Assembly (NCBI GenBank): GCA_023301395.1
Contig: JALZUY010000257.1
Coordinates: 1-6,616 of the forward strand
Length of the DNA stretch: 6,616 bases
From: Nonlabens sp.
Lineage (GTDB): Bacteria; Bacteroidota; Bacteroidia; Flavobacteriales; Flavobacteriaceae
Direction of reading: 5' to 3'
The notes below the pieces were generated by a model. That model did not search any database. It was not told where the DNA came from and worked only from the letters and a program-made list of their open reading frames with translations. Below, in pieces: positions 1-6,503 of the stretch (position 1 is its first letter; each line of letters opens with the position of its first letter). Made by a program: the position numbers and the translations under genes.

Positions 1-18
1 CATTCTAAATTTAGAATG
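1..18. repeat. Perfect 18-bp palindrome at the left edge
   Basis: CATTCTAAATTTAGAATG equals its own reverse complement, with no spacer. It begins at the first base of the window, so it may be the visible part of a longer inverted repeat. It lies 25 bases beyond the stop codon of the minus-strand lipoprotein gene. It could be a weak AT-rich transcript-end hairpin for that cluster or an operator of a gene outside the window. There is no GC-rich stem followed by a U-tract, so a standard intrinsic terminator is not supported. Confidence 0.5.
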
Positions 19-43
19 GCATCATTTTTATAAGTATTATTTA

Positions 44-598
44 TTACTGAACCGTTAAATCAAAAACAACCTGAACATCAGTCTCACCACCAGCATTTGA
101 TAAAGAACCATCATTAGGCTTTAAAGGCTCGTGACGTAACACTATCGTTAATGTTCCAGTAGATGCTGCTCCGGTTTGCAATGTGCTCATCAATCCTAGT
201 GCATTTCCATTTACATCTACATCATCTTTTGTAATACTTACATCTGTAATACTAGAAAGGTAAAATACTTCGTGCTCATCTGCCTCTTCTTGTACTTCAG
301 TAGTGATATTTTCGGCAGGAGATACAGACTCGTTTAAAAACTGAACACTTCCCATATAACTAGAAGCGGTCATAAGATTTCCAATAACCGTTATTACTGG
401 TGCATCTGGCCCATCACCATCTGTATCTACTGATTTGTAGACTACTACGTTGTTTGCATCTGTAGTGCTTGTGAAGGTTAATTCTACTGTTGTAATAAGT
501 TCTTCTTCATTAATTATTTGTGTTGTATCATCATCATCACAAGAAATTAGAAGTGAAAAAGTAAAAAGAATTGCTAGAGTTTTAATTGTTGTTTTCAT
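44..598 (-). CDS. Acidic surface-type lipoprotein, partner gene of the TonB-dependent receptor
   Basis: This 184-residue protein has a lipoprotein signal peptide: a Lys-containing N-terminus, a hydrophobic core at residues 8-18 and lipobox LISC with Cys20 as the lipidated residue. DDDD follows directly, the sort of acidic tract that in Bacteroidota lipoproteins is linked to export to the outer face of the outer membrane. The mature part is rich in beta-prone Thr/Val stretches and acidic residues. It contains a calcium-loop-like DTDGDGPD at 58-65, an acidic patch EVQEEADEHE at 101-110 and RHEP at 155-158. It resembles small flavobacterial lipoproteins that databases label 'type 1 periplasmic binding fold superfamily protein', a label recalled rather than searched. 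At 184 residues it is too short for a full two-lobed binding protein, so that label should not be read as function. It starts 29 bases after the receptor stop and is almost certainly cotranscribed with it. A role as surface ligand-capture partner of the receptor is inferred. Confidence 0.85.
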   Translation of the reverse strand: MKTTIKTLAILFTFSLLISCDDDDTTQIINEEELITTVELTFTSTTDANNVVVYKSVDTDGDGPDAPVITVIGNLMTASSYMGSVQFLNESVSPAENITTEVQEEADEHEVFYLSSITDVSITKDDVDVNGNALGLMSTLQTGAASTGTLTIVLRHEPLKPNDGSLSNAGGETDVQVVFDLTVQ

Positions 599-627
599 AA
601 TTGTTTTGTTTTAATTAATTGTTTTGG

Positions 628-3081
628 TTAAAAGTTATATATAAATTGTAATTGTACATCGCGTCCTACCTCATCGGCATAGAAGCGTTGTCTATTGAGA
701 TAGTTGCGATAGTTGGTATTTAATAAGTTGTTTACGGTTAGGTTTAATTTTGTTTTTGCAAAAGCGTAACTCAAACCAGCATTCCACAAACTATAAGCCG
801 CTGGAGTTTGAGAAATATTTACGACAGCAGCATCAAAACCTCCAGAATCATTAGGAATATCTACCGTGTAATCATTATCAGGAAAACGAGATTGCTGTAA
901 TACAGTTTGATTGCCCAGCATCACATTCAATCCAGAATCAAATGCATCATACCAAGTCACCGTATTATTAAACTGTGCTGGTGGCATATCAATTAACGGT
1001 TCATTAGAACCCGTATCAGTTCCGTGGATGTAAGAGAAATTTGAATTGATATTAATGAGCTTTTTCAGCTTATAATCCATAGCTGATTGGTCAACTTGCG
1101 ATAATGGCTTTTTTACCCAAAAATCATAACTAGCATTCACATCTACTCCATACAATCGAGCATCTATTTGCTCATATTGATATACAGGAAAAGCTCCACG
1201 AGTAGTCGTTTCTAGTCCAGTAGGAATTAATTGAATAAAATCATTTACGATGTTTATGTAAGGATTCACTTCTAGATCTAGCTTTCCTTGTTTTACGTGA
1301 AAGGTCGTGTTTAACTTATAAGATTGTTCCTTTTTCAAGTCCAATCTTCCTAACTCGATAGTCGCAAGTGCATGATGTAATCCATCACTAAATAACTCAC
1401 TAGGATTAGGTGCCCGATTTGCACTACTTAGATTTATTGCTAGATCATAATGGTCGTTAAAAATATATTTAGTTCCAGTAGTAAAAGCAAATAGATCGTA
1501 ATCGAGAACTGGATTAGTCAGTATTTGATTACTTTCTTCTCTTACTTCAAATTGAGGAAATTGCTCATCATAGCCCAATGATTCCCAACGACTTTGCTGG
1601 TAAAACTTATCGGCATCGATCTGATAATAGTCATATCTTAATCCAGCGTCAATGATCCAGTTCTCCTTTATTTCATGAGTAATTCCTATAAATAAACCTG
1701 TTCTATATGCAGTATAGTCTGGAATCAATCGTCTCACGCCAGTATCTGGATTAGGAGTATTTATTTGATACATTCCATCAATTCCTGCATTAATAGTTGT
1801 TTTATCAAATACGTCTATTAATAGATGTGCTGCTGCAGTATGAGTTTGCAAATCTATGTCTAGAGAGGCACGACCAGCATTTGCGCCTCTTCTAATATCA
1901 TATTCCTTACGATTATTGAATTGCAATGCATAATCAAATTCTAGTTTCCCAAAACCTGCAAATCGTCTAAAAGCCCCTAATTGCAAACTATGATGGTTCA
2001 CCTCTTGACGTGGTGCTTCAATATCATAAGTAAAATCATTAATAACCGTAGGCTCACCAGAATTAATACTATTCACTAGATCAGCAGCATTACCTATGTG
2101 AGAAGCTCTCAAAATCCCTAAAGTCGAATTATAAAACGAATAATTTAAACTTGCTCCATATTCAAATTTCTTGAATCCTAAGCCTAAATTAATAGCTGCT
2201 GTCTCACTTCCTGTATTACTCAGCACATAATCTGGAGACTCATAATCACCTAATTTTTTATAAGTCGCTGTGGCTTGTTGATACCATCCAGATTTGCGAT
2301 AGTTATTCACTGTTCCTGTAACAGAACCACCACGACCGTTAGATTGCAATTGACTTATAACGGTTCCATTCAAAGTGTCTTTAGAAATCACGCGTGATGG
2401 TTCTATAACTATGGTTCCACCTATAGCATCTCCACCATAACGCAATGCTGTTGCTCCTTTCACAACTTGAATACTACTAGCAGTGTTCACATCAATATTT
2501 GGAGCATGCTCAATTCCCCATTCTTGATCCTGCTGCCTCATACCATTATTTACAATAGTTACACGGCTACCATACAATCCATGAACAATAGGTTTTACAA
2601 CACTATTTCCTGTTTTTAATGAACTTACTCCTGCAACACTACTAAGTGCGTCACCTAATGTGGCACCACTATAGTTTTGAATCTCGGACTTATTAATGCG
2701 AGTTGCAGCTTGAGTACTGGTATGATCATCATGAACATCGGCAATAACCTTTATGGCTTGTAGATCTTCTACATGATGTTCTAGAAGAATCTCTATTTTC
2801 TTAGATTCAATAAGAACTATCGTTAGTTTTTTAGGCTCACAATCTAGGTGAGCAACTGACAGGTTATAGGTACCTGGACATAATTGCTTAAAACTGAAAT
2901 AACCGTTCTCGTCTGTAGAAATCGTTTTATGAAGCGATTCTATATAAACCGTGGCCAGTTCTAGAGCACTATTATCATGGTAATCTTTAATCGTACCTTC
3001 TAGTGTATAGGTACAATCTTGTGCAGTTGCATTAAGTGCTGTAAAAAACACAAATAGCAACCACAATTTGAATGTTTTCAT
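628..3081 (-). CDS. TonB-dependent outer-membrane receptor, ZnuD-like, with N-terminal CarboxypepD_reg-like domain
   Basis: This 817-residue protein is a complete TonB-dependent transporter, moving a ligand across the outer membrane using TonB/ExbBD energy. The signal peptide covers residues 1-21, ending in NATAQ. Residues about 23-105 form a carboxypeptidase-regulatory-like beta-sandwich (TLEGTIKD, STDENGYFSFKQLCPGTYNL) typical of Bacteroidota receptors. The plug spans about 120-230 (GATLGDALSSVAGV, VHGLYGSRVTIVNNGMRQQ, VVKGATALRYGGDAIGG). The rest is a 22-strand-type barrel ending in an aromatic residue (QLQFIYNF). The barrel segment RAPNPSELFSDGLHHA resembles the equivalent region of ZnuD-type zinc receptors (family knowledge, no search run). 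His-rich patches occur at 102-103 (EHH) and 117-120 (HDDH). Metal import (Zn or Cu) is therefore the favoured guess, and other small ligands are not excluded. The ATG start gives a clean signal peptide. It follows the 94-aa gene by 43 bases and precedes the lipoprotein gene by 29. No frameshift is seen. Confidence 0.93.
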   Translation of the reverse strand: MKTFKLWLLFVFFTALNATAQDCTYTLEGTIKDYHDNSALELATVYIESLHKTISTDENGYFSFKQLCPGTYNLSVAHLDCEPKKLTIVLIESKKIEILLEHHVEDLQAIKVIADVHDDHTSTQAATRINKSEIQNYSGATLGDALSSVAGVSSLKTGNSVVKPIVHGLYGSRVTIVNNGMRQQDQEWGIEHAPNIDVNTASSIQVVKGATALRYGGDAIGGTIVIEPSRVISKDTLNGTVISQLQSNGRGGSVTGTVNNYRKSGWYQQATATYKKLGDYESPDYVLSNTGSETAAINLGLGFKKFEYGASLNYSFYNSTLGILRASHIGNAADLVNSINSGEPTVINDFTYDIEAPRQEVNHHSLQLGAFRRFAGFGKLEFDYALQFNNRKEYDIRRGANAGRASLDIDLQTHTAAAHLLIDVFDKTTINAGIDGMYQINTPNPDTGVRRLIPDYTAYRTGLFIGITHEIKENWIIDAGLRYDYYQIDADKFYQQSRWESLGYDEQFPQFEVREESNQILTNPVLDYDLFAFTTGTKYIFNDHYDLAINLSSANRAPNPSELFSDGLHHALATIELGRLDLKKEQSYKLNTTFHVKQGKLDLEVNPYINIVNDFIQLIPTGLETTTRGAFPVYQYEQIDARLYGVDVNASYDFWVKKPLSQVDQSAMDYKLKKLININSNFSYIHGTDTGSNEPLIDMPPAQFNNTVTWYDAFDSGLNVMLGNQTVLQQSRFPDNDYTVDIPNDSGGFDAAVVNISQTPAAYSLWNAGLSYAFAKTKLNLTVNNLLNTNYRNYLNRQRFYADEVGRDVQLQFIYNF

Positions 3082-3086
3082 TGTGG
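3061..3086 (-). promoter_or_regulatory. Hairpin enclosing the receptor start codon
   Basis: In the minus-strand transcript, arm CCACAAT (3080-3086) pairs perfectly with ATTGTGG (3061-3067). Inside it, GAA (3077-3079) can pair with TTC (3070-3072) around an AACA loop, leaving a two-base AA bulge. The AUG at 3079-3081 lies within the paired arms. Such a structure could lower translation initiation of the TonB receptor relative to its neighbours, or couple it to upstream translation. It could also be chance: the 3' arm lies in codons for the signal peptide. Confidence 0.35.
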
Positions 3087-3124
3087 AATATTAACTGTAA
3101 ATCAGATTGAATTATGCAATAAGA

Positions 3125-3409
3125 TTATACAGTCGGCGGTGGCCTTATAGAGAGATGTGATGATAGTGAATACGCTTTTACAAAAGCGACATATTCATAG
3201 CTCGCTTGCTTATAACTATCTATAACAACTGGTGTTTGAACTACTACAGGTGATTGTAATTGAAAAGAACTAGAATGTAAATCAGCTACTAAAACACAAA
3301 TTTCACAGTCTTGAGAGTTATCATCATGCTGCAACTCATGCAACACAGATAACTGCATCATCACAAAAATAGTGAGTAACAAACGTGATATGAATAGTCT
3401 ATAGTTCAA
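3125..3409 (-). CDS. Small envelope protein with His/Cys motif (DUF2946-like in architecture), TTG start
   Basis: This 94-residue protein starts with a basic N-terminus and a hydrophobic segment (about residues 5-23), an uncleaved anchor or signal peptide. Then comes a putative metal site: H24-x3-H28, DD, D34-C35-E-I-C38 and H45. The C-terminus ends in RPPPTV. Small proteins with an N-terminal membrane segment, His residues, a CxxC and a Pro-rich end are often encoded just before metal-type TonB receptors; proteobacterial DUF2946 proteins are the comparison, and membership here is by architecture only. The first codon is TTG (3407-3409). The only in-frame ATGs (residues 17-18) would delete the hydrophobic segment, so TTG is preferred; a TTG at residue 11 is also possible. 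A perfect -7 element lies just upstream, so the mRNA may be leaderless. It is the first gene of the receptor cluster. A role in metal sensing, binding or handing over is inferred. Confidence 0.7.
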   Translation of the reverse strand: MNYRLFISRLLLTIFVMMQLSVLHELQHDDNSQDCEICVLVADLHSSSFQLQSPVVVQTPVVIDSYKQASYEYVAFVKAYSLSSHLSIRPPPTV

Positions 3410-3414
3410 GAAAA

Positions 3415-3422
3415 CAAAATTA
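3415..3422 (-). promoter_or_regulatory. Putative Bacteroidota -7 promoter element for the receptor cluster
   Basis: The minus strand reads TAATTTTG, an exact match to the Bacteroidota -7 consensus TAnnTTTG. It sits six bases before the TTG start of the 94-aa gene. No convincing -33 TTG is seen at the usual distance. Instead a TTTTTTAAAAAA tract lies at 3431-3442. Transcription would begin at or next to the start codon. Confidence 0.4.
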
Positions 3423-3462
3423 AACTATCTTTTTTTAAAAAACCTAAATAAAGAGTTAAAAA

Positions 3463-5439
3463 CTATAAAAAGAAATTCCAAACAATCCCAAAACGCACCG
3501 TGAAGTCACGGAATGGCGTGCGTGGAGCACTAAAGAAATCATCTCCACTAGCAAATGCTTGATTAAGGTGTTCAAACTTTAAAAAGATGCGAGTTTGGCG
3601 CACTTTTGCGTTTATAAAAAAATCTACCAAAGGAAAGGCACCTAATTTCTGATCTGTTTGCACCACAAACTCACCGAGTACTGGATCATAAGCATCCATA
3701 AAATATGAATCAAAGTATTTTAAAGTAATACCGGTTTGTAGTAATAGCGCTTTCTTAAATAATCGATTTTTGTAGTACAGGGAATTTCTTGTAGTAAATG
3801 ACGGAACGTTTATAATATTTGCTCCTTGAGTCACATTTTGAAACATTACTGTATTATCTAGACCAAAATGCCTAAAAAATTTAATATCCTTATGAGCCTT
3901 TATTTTTAAATAAGTAATATCCTCAGTTGCTTGAACCGGATTTGCCGTGTAACCTGTAATGTTATTATTTGTATCAAGAACAAAACTCTGCTCAAAATAA
4001 ACCTGATCTTGAAGTGTCGTAAAAGTCACATCTAGATCAATAAATTTCTCAGAATGCGCACTGAAGGTTAACTGCTGCTTCTCTATATTATTGAAACTGT
4101 TTTGCCAGTTGTAATTGACATAATCACTTTGAAACAGTAGGTAATTGAAATCTGGCGCTCTAGAACTTATGGCTATTCCTGCTTTAACATCGATATCATT
4201 AAAATGATATCCTGCACTACCATTAACATACTGGCCATCTAACTCTCCAGCGATATTTATTCCTGTATTTGCCTTTACATCAAATTGCCCAATTCGTTTT
4301 TCAAAAGCACCTTTGAATTGATACAACTCGCCTCTTAGTCTATTAGTAATAAAATTACCTGATCCTAAGTCTAGTGTTCTATTGTAACCATAATTATATT
4401 CTTGTCTCGCAATTCCAGCTTTAAAATATCCAAGAATATAATGATCATAAGTCATCCCAGCTTCAATAGCTCCTTGTTCAAGATCAGTCTGGTCTCTCAA
4501 GTTAGAACTCACATAAGAATCACCTAAAAATGTATTACTAGCACTACTTTCCTCAAAACGATAAAACTTATCTTCATAGAAAGCCGTGTTATAGATACGA
4601 GCACTGTAATAAGAAGTTGAATCCTGTTGACCTAAAATTTCATAATCATGATTAAGATAGTAACGAGTTCCTTGCAAAGTACTCGTGGCATCATCTAGAT
4701 TAGGTTCTAATCTACCTCTATCTTGTAAATCTTCATCACCGGTTACAAAACCTTCAAGAGCATTTGCGTCTAGACCACCATTTTCTTGATTAAACAAATC
4801 CTGTACAACCGCATGAAGTCTAAGTCGATATCGATTACTTTCTGAAATATAATTTGTCGTGAATTTAAAATTACCAGTACTAGTAAGCGTATTTACATAA
4901 TTCCCAGCACTACGCGCTCCTTTATAAGAAAGAGAAAAATTTAATCCTGGTGAAATATTTGAAGTAAAAAGTGCATCCAGTTGCTGCCCTTGATTAACAA
5001 CCGTTTTAAAATACAATTCGGTCAACGGTGTAGGCACATGATAATCATATACATCATCTACTTCTATATAGCTCAAGTGTCTACCTCTAGCTCCTAAACG
5101 TGGAGATAATAATTCAAAATCAAAGTTTTTACCTAGATTATTATAAGGTCTTCCCACGTTATGGAAAGGCATTAATTCAAAATCATCACGTCGCAGGTAA
5201 TTGTATTTATAATCTTTGACCATGGAAAGCGTGGTGTCCACATAGGTCGTGTCACGGCTCTGAGAAATAATTAAGTAATCTGTGATAGGTGGTTTTTCTC
5301 CTTCTACAGTAAGGTCTTTTTCTTTCCCAAACTGTGGCCTACCATTATTCAATCCACCATTACCATTTTGAGTAGGTGTAGGCAATTGAGACCAAGCCAT
5401 TAATGGCAGTAATAAAAAAAGAAACAAGTATTTATTCAT
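3463..5439 (-). CDS. Putative outer-membrane porin (Porin_10 family)
   Basis: The protein has 658 residues from the ATG at 5437-5439. A GTG two codons upstream extends the frame, but ATG gives a classic signal peptide (MNKYLFLFLLLPLMAWSQ, cleavage about residue 17-18). A Pro/Asn/Gly-rich linker (18-40) follows. Residues about 80-102 (YNYLRRDDFELMPFHNVG) match the conserved N-terminal block of Bacteroidota Porin_10 'putative porins'. The remainder alternates polar and aromatic residues as in amphipathic beta strands, and ends in WNFFL, a typical aromatic barrel terminus. No plug or carboxypeptidase-regulatory domain is present, so this is not a TonB receptor. The protein is expected in the outer membrane; its substrate is unknown and pore activity is inferred from family naming. 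The gene is divergent from rnhB and has its own -7 element. Its stop lies 53 bases before the 94-aa gene on the same strand, with no strong terminator, so read-through into the receptor cluster is possible. Confidence 0.88.
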   Translation of the reverse strand: MNKYLFLFLLLPLMAWSQLPTPTQNGNGGLNNGRPQFGKEKDLTVEGEKPPITDYLIISQSRDTTYVDTTLSMVKDYKYNYLRRDDFELMPFHNVGRPYNNLGKNFDFELLSPRLGARGRHLSYIEVDDVYDYHVPTPLTELYFKTVVNQGQQLDALFTSNISPGLNFSLSYKGARSAGNYVNTLTSTGNFKFTTNYISESNRYRLRLHAVVQDLFNQENGGLDANALEGFVTGDEDLQDRGRLEPNLDDATSTLQGTRYYLNHDYEILGQQDSTSYYSARIYNTAFYEDKFYRFEESSASNTFLGDSYVSSNLRDQTDLEQGAIEAGMTYDHYILGYFKAGIARQEYNYGYNRTLDLGSGNFITNRLRGELYQFKGAFEKRIGQFDVKANTGINIAGELDGQYVNGSAGYHFNDIDVKAGIAISSRAPDFNYLLFQSDYVNYNWQNSFNNIEKQQLTFSAHSEKFIDLDVTFTTLQDQVYFEQSFVLDTNNNITGYTANPVQATEDITYLKIKAHKDIKFFRHFGLDNTVMFQNVTQGANIINVPSFTTRNSLYYKNRLFKKALLLQTGITLKYFDSYFMDAYDPVLGEFVVQTDQKLGAFPLVDFFINAKVRQTRIFLKFEHLNQAFASGDDFFSAPRTPFRDFTVRFGIVWNFFL

Positions 5440-5460
5440 GTGCACAGCTGCTCAAGGCAT

Positions 5461-5468
5461 CAAAAGTA
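5461..5468 (-). promoter_or_regulatory. Putative -7 promoter element for the porin gene
   Basis: The minus strand reads TACTTTTG, an exact TAnnTTTG match, 21 bases upstream of the porin ATG. This implies a 5' leader of roughly 15 bases. No clear -33 TTG is seen at the usual spacing. Confidence 0.5.
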
Positions 5469-5535
5469 GTGATAATAACGCTTTTATAGGAAAGGTATTA
5501 TGGAGAATCTTGAGTTGAGTTTTTAATAGAATTCA

Positions 5536-5543
5536 TACTTTAG
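5536..5543 (+). promoter_or_regulatory. Possible -7 element for rnhB
   Basis: TACTTTAG differs from TAnnTTTG at one position and ends three bases before the rnhB ATG. Two TTG triplets (5510-5512 and 5515-5517) lie 18-23 bases upstream, near the expected -33 spacing. If used, the transcript would be leaderless or would start within the first codons. It shares the roughly 107-base gap with the divergent porin promoter. Confidence 0.3.
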
Positions 5544-5546
5544 CAC

Positions 5547-6146
5547 ATGCTTTTAAATCAAATTCATCCAGATCTTATGGAATGCGGCACAGACGAGGCT
5601 GGTCGTGGTTGTCTTTGTGGTCCTGTAACTGCTGCTGCAGTCATATTACCACCAGGATTTAAAAGTGAACTCTTAGATGATAGTAAGAAGCTTTCGCGAA
5701 AGCGTAGATATGAACTCCGTACACTTATTGAACAGCATGCCGTTGCCTACCACATTTCTCATGTGATGATGGAAACCATAGACGAAATCAATATCCTAAA
5801 CGCTAGTATTCTCGCCATGCATCAATCTATTGCTGGCCTCAAGATTCAACCAGAGCATATCGCGGTAGATGGAAATCGATTTAAACCTTTTAAAAACATT
5901 CCTGCGACCACAGTTATTAAAGGCGATGGGAAATACTTGCATATCGCAGCAGCTTCTATACTGGCTAAGACCTATCGCGATGATTTTATGGAAAAAATTT
6001 CTAAAGAGCATCCTGAATATGACTGGCATCAAAATCAAGGATACCCAACTCGCAAGCATCGTGATGCCATAAGAAAATATGGAACCACGCCATACCATAG
6101 AATGACTTTTAAATTATTACCAGACGAGCCATCAAGAGACATTTAA
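5547..6146 (+). CDS. rnhB: Ribonuclease HII
   Basis: This 199-residue protein is a full-length RNase HII, the cytoplasmic metal-dependent endonuclease that cuts RNA in RNA/DNA hybrids and starts removal of single ribonucleotides misincorporated into DNA. All family motifs are present in order: GTDEAGRG at 14-21 (catalytic D16, E17 and the ribonucleotide-sensing GRG), DDSKKLS at 44-50, VDGN at 107-110 (D108), KGDGK at 125-129 (D127), AAASILAKTYRD at 134-145, and the C-terminal GYPTRKHRDAIRKYG at 165-179 and HRMTFK. The family usually has Ala after GRGCL; here it is Cys24, a minor change near the active site. The start is fixed because the first catalytic motif begins only 13 residues in, as usual for this family. 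It is divergent from the porin gene and followed after 84 bases by a lipoprotein gene on the same strand. Confidence 0.97.
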   Translation: MLLNQIHPDLMECGTDEAGRGCLCGPVTAAAVILPPGFKSELLDDSKKLSRKRRYELRTLIEQHAVAYHISHVMMETIDEINILNASILAMHQSIAGLKIQPEHIAVDGNRFKPFKNIPATTVIKGDGKYLHIAAASILAKTYRDDFMEKISKEHPEYDWHQNQGYPTRKHRDAIRKYGTTPYHRMTFKLLPDEPSRDI

Positions 6147-6206
6147 CCTGTTGACATTGTTTCTACTACTTTATTGAAAACAGTATTATAATGGAAATTA
6201 TCTTTC

Positions 6207-6214
6207 TATTTTTG
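6207..6214 (+). promoter_or_regulatory. Putative -7 promoter element for the downstream lipoprotein gene
   Basis: TATTTTTG exactly matches TAnnTTTG, 16 bases before the ATG at 6231. No TTG is present at the usual -33 distance; the nearest upstream (6174-6176) is about 30 bases away. No hairpin terminator is visible between the rnhB stop and this site, so the gene may be both read through from rnhB and separately transcribed. Confidence 0.45.
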
Positions 6215-6230
6215 TACAAACACTTAAACT

Positions 6231-6503
6231 ATGCGTGGCCTTATTGCTGTTTTATTTCTAGCTCTTTTTATCACGAGCTGTACAGAAGATATTGCTGTAA
6301 ATCAGCAAATTTTAAATCGCATTCCTACCGATTCTAAAATTGTAATCGCAACAAAAGATGTGAAGTACTTGAACGACATGTTCTCTTCAAGCGCTTTATT
6401 TAAACAAGTAGAAAATCTAGAACGCATTCAAGAACTACAGGCTGCTGGTTCCTTCTTAAATGATTATGATTTAAAAGGAGAAAGTCTCATCGCTGTAAGT
6501 GCC
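6231..6503 (+). CDS. N-terminal part of a flavobacterial lipoprotein, interrupted at a chimeric join
   Basis: About 90 residues are credible. They comprise a hydrophobic signal peptide with lipobox ITSC (lipidated Cys17), then a soluble domain start (ILNRIPTDSKIVIATKDVKY, then LFKQVENLERIQEL and LKGESLIAVS). This layout resembles the start of a large (over 500-residue), uncharacterised flavobacterial lipoprotein family often found near rnhB; that is recollection, not a search, and no function is assigned. The frame stays open to the window end at 6616. However, beyond about residue 90 the translation turns abruptly into a Cys-rich string (SCPKC, SCKTCCETC), which is simply the antisense of an acyltransferase coding segment. 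The real gene is therefore cut off at about 6480-6503, by an artefactual join or a true inversion. Confidence 0.7.
6480..6503. other. Inverted chimeric junction (dual-coding overlap)
   Basis: Across these 24 bases both strands look coding. The plus strand reads ESLIAVSA, fitting the lipoprotein. The minus strand reads GTYSDETF, fitting an acyltransferase after the nucleophile helix. To the left only the plus strand makes sense: the minus frame reaches a stop at 6471-6473. To the right only the minus strand does. The breakpoint must lie here, probably within shared short homology. Its exact base cannot be set without the parent sequences. Confidence 0.65.

Noticed and set aside
599..627. Direct repeat AAAACAATT before the lipoprotein start on the minus strand.
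   Set aside because: Simple A-rich leader sequence is usual upstream of flavobacterial starts; two nine-base copies in such composition are not evidence of a repeat element.
3082..3124. Imperfect inverted repeat ATTGAATTATGCAAT as a possible regulator site between the small protein and the receptor genes.
   Set aside because: The arms are only four bases with mismatches inside, in a very AT-rich gap; chance is likely, and no known Zur or Fur consensus is matched.
5440..5445. GTG start for the porin gene, two codons upstream of the ATG.
   Set aside because: The ATG at 5437-5439 gives a standard signal peptide directly; the extension adds only Val/Met-His and is not needed.
5869..6072. Open frame of 67 codons on the plus strand inside rnhB in another frame.
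   Set aside because: It overlaps conserved RNase HII motifs in the correct frame and shows no protein-like features.
5796..6098. Open frame of 100 codons on the minus strand inside rnhB.
   Set aside because: It lies wholly within the well-supported RNase HII gene, has no recognisable motif or own promoter, and is an antisense shadow.
6147..6230. Possible rnhB terminator.
   Set aside because: No stem with adequate GC and a following T-tract could be found in the gap.
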